A stretch of DNA of 64,000 nucleotides from Bacteroidia bacterium (GTDB taxonomy: Bacteria > Bacteroidota > Bacteroidia > Chitinophagales > Chitinophagaceae): positions 248,001 through 312,000 of the forward strand of contig JAUHYD010000002.1 in the NCBI GenBank assembly GCA_030426665.1, read 5' to 3'. The notes beneath the pieces were generated by a model. It was not told the DNA's origin and searched no databases. It saw nothing but the letters and a program-made list of their open reading frames with translations. The position numbers and the translations under genes were made by a program. Positions 26,227 through 34,480 of this stretch are shown here, piece by piece. How positions within the stretch are numbered: the stretch's first letter is position 1; the number at the start of each line of letters is the position of its first letter.

Positions 26227-27692
26227 TGGGAACAACATTTGTAGAATATGCTTCAGGTTTTTTTGAAACCACCGTATTTGTGTACGGGGTTACCCTGTTG
26301 CTTATTTATGCAATGTTGGCAATATTATCTTTTCTTAATATCCGGCTATTTCTTCGGAAAGAAAGTTATACAGATTACAAGGTAATTGTGGGGTCACCAC
26401 TGGCACCGGGGATTTCAGTTATTGCGCCGGCGTTTAACGAGGGGCTGACCATTATTAGTAACATCCGCTCGTTGCTAACTTTCGATTACCCCAATTATGA
26501 GGTGATCATCATCAACGATGGTAGTACCGACGATACGCTTGAAAAAGTGATTAAGGAGTTCTCGCTTGTAAAAGTTGACTTTGCCTACGACGTTAAGCTG
26601 GTGACCAGACCCGTGCGAGGGGTATATAAGTCGACTGATGAAGCTTATGCGAAACTGGTTGTCGTTGATAAGGAAAATGGAAAGTCAAAGGCAGATGCAA
26701 CGAATGTAGGTGTTAACGTATCGGCTTTCCCTTACTTTTTATGTACGGATGTGGATTGCATATTACATGAGTTGACTTTACAGAAGCTTATTCGCCCGAT
26801 GCTGGAAGAGGAGCATAAGCGGGTTATTGCGACAGGGGCAACATTGCGTATGGCAAATTCATGTGAAGTAGATGAAGGTGTACTTATTAAAATTAAAGCT
26901 CCGAGGCCGCTCCTGGCTCGATTTCAGGAGCTGGAGTACATCCGCTCATTTGTTTTGGGGAAGATGGGGTGGAGTTATATTAACGCAGTCCCGAACGTTT
27001 CAGGAGGATTGGGTATGTTTGACAAGGAGATTGCGATTAAGGCAGGTGGGTATGATGCAAAGTCATTTGGAGAGGATATGGAGTTAAGGATGCGAATGTC
27101 GCGATATGTCTATGACAACAAAATTCCATCGTCCATTCGTTACATACCGAGTACGCTTTGCTGGACGGAAGGACCGACATCTGTAAAGATATTCATGCGT
27201 CAGCGAACGCGTTGGGCGAGAGGTCTGCTCCAGTTAATGCTCGCGCACAGAAAAATGTTGTTCAATCCGGCTTATGGTCGAGTGGGAATGATAGTAATTC
27301 CTTACAACTTGTTTTTTGAGTTGCTGGCACCCGTAGTTGAGTTTTTGGGAATCGTATATTATATATTCCTTATTTACTTTGGGTTGGTGAACTGGCCATA
27401 TGCGATTATCCTTTTGATTTTCGTATACACTTATTCAGTAATGATTTCATCGTTGTCTGTTTTGTGGGATCAGATGACGTTCCAGTATTATAAGACCTGG
27501 CGTGACGTTGTTAGGATAGTTGCAATGGTATTTATAGAGATGTTAATATATCACCCACTTATCGTGATATTTTCGTTAAGGGGTTATTTCTTTCAATTGT
27601 CAAACAGGAAACATAGTTGGGGCAACATGCAGCGGGCAGGTTTCAAGAAGAGTACAGATGACTCGTCTAAAACTACAGCTCCTGTAACATAA
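26226..27692 (+). CDS. Processive family 2 glycosyltransferase (first of a tandem pair)
   Basis: A 488-residue inner membrane GT2 enzyme of the PgaC/BcsA/hyaluronan synthase style. One N-terminal membrane segment (about 15-38) precedes the catalytic domain: nucleotide site NDGS (97-100), DxD motif TDVDC (174-178), acceptor/base motif FGEDME (281-286) and QRTRW (326-330), the Q-x-x-R-W of processive synthases. Several membrane helices follow from about 345 to 460 and would form the translocation channel. The product polymer is unknown. The enzyme shares most of its sequence with the next gene, including GISVIAPAFNEG, VPNVSGGLGMFDKEIA and LLAPVVEF. No PilZ domain is present, so control by cyclic di-GMP is not indicated. 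Confidence 0.9.
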   Translation: MGTTFVEYASGFFETTVFVYGVTLLLIYAMLAILSFLNIRLFLRKESYTDYKVIVGSPLAPGISVIAPAFNEGLTIISNIRSLLTFDYPNYEVIIINDGSTDDTLEKVIKEFSLVKVDFAYDVKLVTRPVRGVYKSTDEAYAKLVVVDKENGKSKADATNVGVNVSAFPYFLCTDVDCILHELTLQKLIRPMLEEEHKRVIATGATLRMANSCEVDEGVLIKIKAPRPLLARFQELEYIRSFVLGKMGWSYINAVPNVSGGLGMFDKEIAIKAGGYDAKSFGEDMELRMRMSRYVYDNKIPSSIRYIPSTLCWTEGPTSVKIFMRQRTRWARGLLQLMLAHRKMLFNPAYGRVGMIVIPYNLFFELLAPVVEFLGIVYYIFLIYFGLVNWPYAIILLIFVYTYSVMISSLSVLWDQMTFQYYKTWRDVVRIVAMVFIEMLIYHPLIVIFSLRGYFFQLSNRKHSWGNMQRAGFKKSTDDSSKTTAPVT

Positions 27693-27722
27693 ATTGGTGT
27701 TGGTTGATTTTGAAATTTGATT

Positions 27723-29279
27723 ATGAGGTTTATTGTTAACTTATTTGCGGGAGGGTCGTTTTGGGAAACCATCAGCGTTTTCTACCAGACCGCAGTATTC
27801 ATATACGGGACATCATTGCTCATGGCATACGCCATGTTGGCGATTATGTCGTTGATGTCTATTCAACGGTATATGAAGAAAAATGCCTCTATCGATTTCA
27901 ATATAATAGTTGAATCTCCGCTTGCACCCGGAATATCGGTGGTTGCTCCGGCGTATAACGAAGGGGTGACTATTATCTCTAATGTGCGGTCGCTACTCAC
28001 ATTCAATTACCCGAAGTTTGAGGTCATAATTGTGAATGATGGTAGTACCGATGATACATTGGAAAAGCTGATAGATGAATATGATCTGGTGCACGTTGAG
28101 TACGCGTTTCGTTCGAAACTGAATTGTGAGCCGATAAAAAGAATCTTTCAGTCAACGAACAGGGCTTATGACAAGCTGATAGTAGTTGATAAGGTGAATG
28201 GAAAAAGTAAGGCAGATGCATCTAATGCGGGGATTAATATATCTACGTACGATTATTTCTTATGTACTGACGTTGATTGTATCCTGGATAAGAATACACT
28301 TATTAAGCTCATCAAGCCATTTATGGACGAGGAAACCACCAAGGTTAAAGAGGTGGGTGTGCCGTGTGAAGATTGCGGATATGTTCATATTGAAGAAGAC
28401 TTTAAACGTGTTATTGCATCCGGAGCGACCCTGCGTATGGTGAATTCGTGTGATGTGGATGAGGGTCTTATGATACGTGTGCGACCTCCACGCCGATTGA
28501 TTCCTCGTTTTCAGGAGATGGAATACATCCGAGCCTATATGCTTGGAAAAATGGGATGGGATCTTATCAATTCTGTACCGAATGTATCCGGAGGTTTGGG
28601 GATGTTTGATAAAGAAATTGCCGTTAAGGCCGGTGGATATGATTCAAAGTCCTTTGGTGAGGATATGGATATGATTACCCGCATGTGTGCCTACATGAAG
28701 GATAATAAGAAGAAGTATTCTGTGAAGTATGTACCGATGACGCTTTGCTGGACGGAGGGCCCGACAACATTGAAGGTGTTTGGAAGACAACGTTCCAGAT
28801 GGGGGCGTGGTCTGGCACAGATTATGACTATCCATAAGAAAATCATTCTTAATCCTCGTTACGGCAGATTGGGAATGATTGTGTTTCCTTACGCATTTCT
28901 TTATGAGCTGTTGGCTCCGGTTGTGGAGTTTACGGGGATATTATTTTACATATACCTTATAGTAACCGGACAGATTAACTGGCCATTTGCGATAATCCTG
29001 ATTGTGTTTGTGTACACCTACTCAGTTATGATTACCACATTGGCATTGCTTTGGGATCAGATAACGTTCAAGTACTATAAGACTTGGGGAGAAACTATGG
29101 GGCTTTGTTTGATGGCACTGTTGGAGCCATTTATTTATCACCCTCTGATAATGTTTTTCGCGATAAAAGGATATTTCAACTTTGTGACCGGAAGAAAACA
29201 CGTTTGGGGAAATATGCAGCGGCAGGGATTCGGTATGCAAGCTTCCAAGAAAAAGAAGTCTGCCACACCCGCCGGTTAA
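27723..29279 (+). CDS. Processive family 2 glycosyltransferase (second of a tandem pair)
   Basis: A 518-residue paralogue of the preceding synthase with the same layout: N-terminal membrane segment (about 25-47), NDGS (106-109), TDVDC (182-186), FGEDMD (311-316), QRSRW (356-360) and C-terminal membrane helices. By eye the two proteins are well over half identical. The clear difference is an insertion at about residues 206-228 carrying CEDCGYVH (Cys215, Cys218, His222), absent from the first copy and placed between the DxD region and the IASGATLRM block. The ATG at 27723 is preferred to the TTG six bases upstream. The two enzymes may act as a heteromeric synthase, or make two polymers. Confidence 0.9.
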   Translation: MRFIVNLFAGGSFWETISVFYQTAVFIYGTSLLMAYAMLAIMSLMSIQRYMKKNASIDFNIIVESPLAPGISVVAPAYNEGVTIISNVRSLLTFNYPKFEVIIVNDGSTDDTLEKLIDEYDLVHVEYAFRSKLNCEPIKRIFQSTNRAYDKLIVVDKVNGKSKADASNAGINISTYDYFLCTDVDCILDKNTLIKLIKPFMDEETTKVKEVGVPCEDCGYVHIEEDFKRVIASGATLRMVNSCDVDEGLMIRVRPPRRLIPRFQEMEYIRAYMLGKMGWDLINSVPNVSGGLGMFDKEIAVKAGGYDSKSFGEDMDMITRMCAYMKDNKKKYSVKYVPMTLCWTEGPTTLKVFGRQRSRWGRGLAQIMTIHKKIILNPRYGRLGMIVFPYAFLYELLAPVVEFTGILFYIYLIVTGQINWPFAIILIVFVYTYSVMITTLALLWDQITFKYYKTWGETMGLCLMALLEPFIYHPLIMFFAIKGYFNFVTGRKHVWGNMQRQGFGMQASKKKKSATPAG

Positions 29280-29311
29280 CAATGAACACAATTAATATAT
29301 AATAGTATATA

Positions 29312-32221
29312 ATGAGACTTACCCCAAGATTTATATTGCTTCTTGTAGCTGTTGTCTTTAGCAATCTGGCTCATGGTCAGTGGTTGAAGATGATTGAGTC
29401 TTCAGATAATTTGTATCAGGATGCGAAAAAGCAGATAGAGTTAAAGAGGTATCAAAGGGCAATCAATATGTGTAATAAGGCCATCGACATTTCGCCGAAG
29501 AACCTTGATATTCACTTGTTGCTTGGCCATGCCTACGCATTAGTAGGTAAGATTGATAGTGCGCGTAAGGAGTTGAATTATGTGATACAGGAGAACCCTA
29601 AGTATAGGGATGCATACATTTACCTGGTAAATATGGAGGCCGAGGCTTGTAACTACTTACAGGCACTGGAGTATGCTGATATGGGATTGAAGTACTTTCC
29701 CAATGACAGAGACCTGTTGTTAAAAAAGTTGGATATCTATATCAGAATGGGGGATTGGATTGAAGCGAATAAACTAGCTGATTATTTGTTTGACCGATTT
29801 TCTACTGACCCTTATATCCGAAGTGTTTATCTGGACTTTAAGTTATCAGTAGCCCGGCAGTACTCCCATAGGGGATATATAGAAATAGCAAAGAGAGCAT
29901 ACGAAGCGGTACTAGAACAGGACCCGCTGAACAAGGAGGCCATGGCTGCAATTTTCTCTCTCGATGTTCGTTCCGGAAATTATGAGGCGTCATTGGCATA
30001 CGTAAACCGGGCGTTACAGTCGACCCCGAATTCATATGAATACTTAATGAAGAAGGTGAGCATACTGGATGCAATGTATCGGTATGTTGAAGCGGTTGCA
30101 GTTGTATCAAAACTGCAAAGACTGTATCCTACCAGCGAGGAAGTAAGGAGGCTAAGTATATATATGCGAATGGCAGCGGGACGCTATTATATGAATACTG
30201 ACCCCTATTTAATATTTGGTGGTGTATTAGAAGCTGACCCGGGAAATAGAGATGCATTGAATTATGAAGTGAACCTTGCTTACGGTAAGGGTATGTATCG
30301 AGAGGCACTTAACTGGATAAACTTTGGCCTGAAACAACATCCGAACGATTATGATTTACTTAAGAAGAAGCTCGGCGTTTTAGAGATATTGAAGAACTAT
30401 GGTGCCGCGTCTGTGATTGCGGAGCGTATGTTTAAGGACAATCCTACTGATGAAAATAAAACGACATTTTTGCAGTTGCGAACGCTTGCGTCTAAGCAAT
30501 ACCTGAATGACCAGGAGTTTGATAGTGCCGTAGTCGGTCTGAAATCGGTTTTGTTTTATGACAGAGCTAATTTGCCGGCAATTAATTATTTGATAAATGC
30601 ATACAACTCACAAAAACGATATGACGATGCGTTGCGGACAATAGATGAAGCATTGTTCTATTATCCTAACGATGAACGGTTGTTGTTTAAAAAAGCTGCA
30701 GTGCTTGAAGGTTACGAACGCTATTCTGAAGCGGCAGCAATTTCGAAACAATTGCTGGAAGAGCATCCAGAAAACAGACAATATCTTGCAAGTCTCATTT
30801 CTCAGTCTTTGGCAGCGGGGAGACTGGCAATGAAATATGATGATTATTTCAACTCACTTAAAGTGTTGAAAGAAGTATTGGACAAGCAACCTGATAATGT
30901 AGATGCCCTTAACTATGTAATCAATATTGAAAGTGCTATTCAGGACTATGACTCGGCATTGATATATGCCGACCAGGGGTTGCGATACTATCCTGATTCC
31001 AAAGACTTTTTGTTCAGAAAGGCGTTGGTCTATAATGATGCTGAACAGTACAGAACTGCCTATGGAATTACAGGTCCACTTTTTGAAGAGTATCCGTACA
31101 ATGATCGATATCGTGCTGCTTATTCGGGGCAATTGTTAGGTTCCGGTAGGCAATATCTTGAAGATGGAGATAAAGATAGCGCGCTGATAGAGTTCTATAG
31201 GGCACTTGAGATATCGCCCAGAGATACTGTGCCGTTGTTTTATACCATAAATCTGCTGTATGATATGGAACAGTATGATACCGCTATTGTGCTGTCATAT
31301 TATGGTCGTAAGTATTATCCCAGAAATCCTTTTTTCTTGCGGAGGCTTGCTGAGATTTATAAATCTCAAACTAAGTATGATAAAGCGTGGTTGACAGCCG
31401 ACACATTGGCAAAAATGACAGGAGACCCCAGATATATTGATTATGCAGCGATGCTATACAGCTATCAGTTGAAAAATCAGATTGGGTTATTCTATCTGCA
31501 GTCTAAGATAGTGCTACCGGACAACTTGCCCCGAATACGGAGTATTGCAACCGTACAATACTCTAGAACTATAAAGCACGGAACGCTCAACTTCCGGGTC
31601 AATTATGCGGGAAGGCTTACGGGAACCGGTTTTCAGTTTGATGCTGAAACCTACTATAAACATAAGGCACCCTGGTATTCCTACGCAATCGCGACTTATT
31701 CTCCGGACACAGCCGTTTTCCCTCCGTTAAGGTTGGGCTACTCTATAAACAGAAGTTTTAAGAAGGGATATGTAGGCGAACTGGGTATCAGATATCTGAA
31801 GCTGACCGATGGGCGCATAATATCTCCATTAATTGGAGTTTCGAGAGAAATTAACAATTTTTACCTGACACTTAAATATTACTATATGAGTCTGACTTAT
31901 AGAAATAAGACAGACGTTTATCATACGGCTACATTCTCTGCGCGATATAACTTGAGGGAAGACCGATTAGAATATTTTAGTGCTTTTGCAGGTTATGGTA
32001 ATGCGCCTGATGATTTCAGTACCGCCTATTTTCTAAGCCAGCTTGCACAGTTTCAAACAATCAGTTGTGGGGTCGGGTATAAGAAAGAAATCCGTCACCT
32101 GACCACGATTGGTATCAATGCATCATGGTATAATACCAGAACAGATTACGATGCCACGACGCGCATTGGTGCATACAGAAATCAATACGATATTTACGTT
32201 CAATTGATGCGTAGGTTCTAA
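29312..32221 (+). CDS. TPR protein with C-terminal YaiO-like outer membrane beta-barrel
   Basis: A 969-residue exported protein. A signal peptide ends at NLAHGQ near residue 24. About 700 residues of tetratricopeptide repeats follow, in a regular pattern of paired helices (for example YQRAINMCNKAIDISPKNLD and DDALRTIDEALFYYPNDER). From about residue 735 the sequence turns to alternating beta strands (TLNFRVNYAGRL, TISCGVGYKKEI, TIGINASWYNTRTDYD), ending in LMRRF with a terminal Phe as in BAM-inserted barrels. The TPR-plus-barrel design is that of PgaA/BcsC-like exporters, with the barrel resembling YaiO. In this cluster it probably forms the outer membrane exit and periplasmic scaffold for the polymer. 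It starts 32 bases after the second synthase. Confidence 0.85.
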   Translation: MRLTPRFILLLVAVVFSNLAHGQWLKMIESSDNLYQDAKKQIELKRYQRAINMCNKAIDISPKNLDIHLLLGHAYALVGKIDSARKELNYVIQENPKYRDAYIYLVNMEAEACNYLQALEYADMGLKYFPNDRDLLLKKLDIYIRMGDWIEANKLADYLFDRFSTDPYIRSVYLDFKLSVARQYSHRGYIEIAKRAYEAVLEQDPLNKEAMAAIFSLDVRSGNYEASLAYVNRALQSTPNSYEYLMKKVSILDAMYRYVEAVAVVSKLQRLYPTSEEVRRLSIYMRMAAGRYYMNTDPYLIFGGVLEADPGNRDALNYEVNLAYGKGMYREALNWINFGLKQHPNDYDLLKKKLGVLEILKNYGAASVIAERMFKDNPTDENKTTFLQLRTLASKQYLNDQEFDSAVVGLKSVLFYDRANLPAINYLINAYNSQKRYDDALRTIDEALFYYPNDERLLFKKAAVLEGYERYSEAAAISKQLLEEHPENRQYLASLISQSLAAGRLAMKYDDYFNSLKVLKEVLDKQPDNVDALNYVINIESAIQDYDSALIYADQGLRYYPDSKDFLFRKALVYNDAEQYRTAYGITGPLFEEYPYNDRYRAAYSGQLLGSGRQYLEDGDKDSALIEFYRALEISPRDTVPLFYTINLLYDMEQYDTAIVLSYYGRKYYPRNPFFLRRLAEIYKSQTKYDKAWLTADTLAKMTGDPRYIDYAAMLYSYQLKNQIGLFYLQSKIVLPDNLPRIRSIATVQYSRTIKHGTLNFRVNYAGRLTGTGFQFDAETYYKHKAPWYSYAIATYSPDTAVFPPLRLGYSINRSFKKGYVGELGIRYLKLTDGRIISPLIGVSREINNFYLTLKYYYMSLTYRNKTDVYHTATFSARYNLREDRLEYFSAFAGYGNAPDDFSTAYFLSQLAQFQTISCGVGYKKEIRHLTTIGINASWYNTRTDYDATTRIGAYRNQYDIYVQLMRRF

Positions 32222-32236
32222 ACAAAAAGATTTTTA

Positions 32237-34480
32237 ATGAGAATACATTATTGGCTGATATTATTGCTGCTCGGGGTCAGTGCATGTGGTGGAAATGTTC
32301 CGCAAATTGTCTTGATAGAAAAGGGCAAGTCCGACTTTTCTATTGTGGTTCCCGTTGCTCCTTCCAAAATTGAATTGAAGTCGGCACAGGTATTGCAAGA
32401 CTATATTAAGCGGGTGTCAGGAAAGCTGGTGCCGATAGGGAGAGAAAATGACAACCTTACTCCGTCAGGAATATATATCGGTTTGACAAAAAAAGCCGGA
32501 CAGATAATACCCGGAAAACTACCCGCAGAGAGTTATAGATTGCAGGTAGTCGGCAACAACCTTGTTATATGTGGTGGCAGCGGGAGAGGGCTTATTTATG
32601 GTGTGTATTCGTTTATCGAAAAATATCTTGGTTGTAGAAAAATTGCAAATGCTCCCGCAATAGTCACAAAATCAGATAGAGTAGCTATACCGGGTGACTT
32701 GAAAGAGAGTTGGCGCCCAAACTTCTTGTATCGTGAGTCTTATTATCCGGCAGCACGCGATCCGGAATATCTTGAATGGAATAAGTTACAGCAATTAGAA
32801 GATTTATGGGGCTTGTGGGGGCACTCATACAATAAATTGGTACCTGCACAAACGTATTTTAAATCGCATCCTGAATATTATGCGCTGGTAAAGGGTGAGC
32901 GGCAGCCTACTCAATTGTGCCTGAGTAATGAGGATGTTTATACTATTGCATCCAGTGAGTTACGAAAAAGGATTACAGCAAACCCGGATGCCTTTTATTG
33001 GTCCGTTAGCCCAAACGATGATATAGGTTATTGTGAATGTGATAAGTGTTCGGCTGTCGATAAAAAAGAAGGTAGCCCAGCTGCATCGCTTATCAAGTTT
33101 GTCAATAGAATTGCTGAAGAGTTCCCTGACAATAACTTTACGACTTTGGCGTATGGCTATACACATAAAGCCCCGAAGACGCTGAAACCAGCGAGCAATG
33201 TGTATGTGTTTCTTAGCAACATCGATGCATATAGAGATAAGCCTCTGATCACCGAAGGGTCGGCTGCGTCTTTCAGAAAAGACGTCAGGGAGTGGAAGCT
33301 GCTAACAAACAATCTGTTTGTTTGGGATTATATTACTCAGTTCACAAACTATCTGGCACCATTCCCTAATTTATTGACACTACAGCCCAACATGCAATAC
33401 TTCAAGGAGAATGGGATAAAAGGCGTTTTTGAGCAGGGTAGTGGCGACACATACGGCGAGTGGGCAGAACTTAGAAGTTACCTTATAGCAAATTTGTTTG
33501 AAGATGAAACGGCAAATGTAAAAGAGCTTACAGAGCACTTTTTATCTGACTTCTACGGCCCGGCGGCAAAATTTTTGTTGCCGTATATCGGGCAGTTAGA
33601 TGGCAATATGAGCGATTCAAAGCGGAAACTGGATATATACGGTAATCCTGTAAATGAATGGAATTCCTACCTTTCTCCAGAGAATCTGGATGCATATAGC
33701 GAGTTGTTTGATGCAGCAGAAGGTGCAGTTGGTGATAAACCTGTGTATGCAGAGCGAGTAATGCGTGCAAGGTTACCCCTGGAGTATACGGTATTGCAGC
33801 AAGCGCGTTTTTACGGGATAGAAAAGTTTGGTGTTTTTGTCAAGGATAATTCAGGAAAGTGGATTGTGAAGCCGGGCTTAAAGGAAAAGGTAGCACGCTT
33901 TGTTGCCAACTGTAAGAAAGCAAAGGTGTTAGAGTTATCAGAGGGCGGACTGTCTCCTGACCAATACCAGGCAGAGTGGAATGAAATTTTCGCTTCGGGC
34001 GTGACGCCGACAATGGCAATAGGCTCGAAGGTGTCTTTTGCTCATCCATATTCCGAATACTTTCCCGCAAAAGGCGATAGTACGCTGGTGGATGGAACAC
34101 CCGGGTATCGTGACTTTAGCTACAATTGGCTTTGTTTCTATGGCGACGACATGGTAGCCACCATAGACATGGGCAAACCTAAAACCTTTTACGGGTTAAA
34201 GATGCATTTCCTTGATGATCCGCGACATTGGATTTTCTTACCGACGTCCATAACTGTTGAGGTGTCGTTGGATGGCAATTCTTATACCCCGTATGCTTCT
34301 ATTCCGACTCCTGAAAATTATGAGCATTATGAGTTAACTGTAAAACAGTTTGCAGCGGAAGCGAAAGCTAAGGCACGTTACATAAGAGTGACCGCAAAGA
34401 ACCTGCCCGCATTGCCGGAGTGGCGTTTCAGAGAACGCAAGAAGCCTATGATTGCGTGCGATGAGGTGTATGTTCAGTAA
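32237..34480 (+). CDS. DUF4838 lipoprotein with F5/8-type C domain
   Basis: A 747-residue lipoprotein: the lipobox VSAC places the acylated Cys at residue 17. The N-terminal ~130 residues resemble the chitobiase/GH67-like alpha/beta domain that precedes many glycoside hydrolases (KSAQVLQDYIKRVSG, LIYGVYSFIEKYLGC). The central DUF4838 region includes FYWSVSPNDDIGY followed by CECDKC (266-271), the family's Cys-rich landmark. The C-terminal ~130 residues look like a discoidin (F5/8 type C) carbohydrate-binding domain. DUF4838 has no proven activity but is grouped with glycosidase-like folds. It may trim or modify the exported polymer, a position filled by PgaB or BcsZ elsewhere. It begins 15 bases after the TPR gene and ends directly against the stop codon of the convergent receptor gene. 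Confidence 0.82.
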   Translation: MRIHYWLILLLLGVSACGGNVPQIVLIEKGKSDFSIVVPVAPSKIELKSAQVLQDYIKRVSGKLVPIGRENDNLTPSGIYIGLTKKAGQIIPGKLPAESYRLQVVGNNLVICGGSGRGLIYGVYSFIEKYLGCRKIANAPAIVTKSDRVAIPGDLKESWRPNFLYRESYYPAARDPEYLEWNKLQQLEDLWGLWGHSYNKLVPAQTYFKSHPEYYALVKGERQPTQLCLSNEDVYTIASSELRKRITANPDAFYWSVSPNDDIGYCECDKCSAVDKKEGSPAASLIKFVNRIAEEFPDNNFTTLAYGYTHKAPKTLKPASNVYVFLSNIDAYRDKPLITEGSAASFRKDVREWKLLTNNLFVWDYITQFTNYLAPFPNLLTLQPNMQYFKENGIKGVFEQGSGDTYGEWAELRSYLIANLFEDETANVKELTEHFLSDFYGPAAKFLLPYIGQLDGNMSDSKRKLDIYGNPVNEWNSYLSPENLDAYSELFDAAEGAVGDKPVYAERVMRARLPLEYTVLQQARFYGIEKFGVFVKDNSGKWIVKPGLKEKVARFVANCKKAKVLELSEGGLSPDQYQAEWNEIFASGVTPTMAIGSKVSFAHPYSEYFPAKGDSTLVDGTPGYRDFSYNWLCFYGDDMVATIDMGKPKTFYGLKMHFLDDPRHWIFLPTSITVEVSLDGNSYTPYASIPTPENYEHYELTVKQFAAEAKAKARYIRVTAKNLPALPEWRFRERKKPMIACDEVYVQ

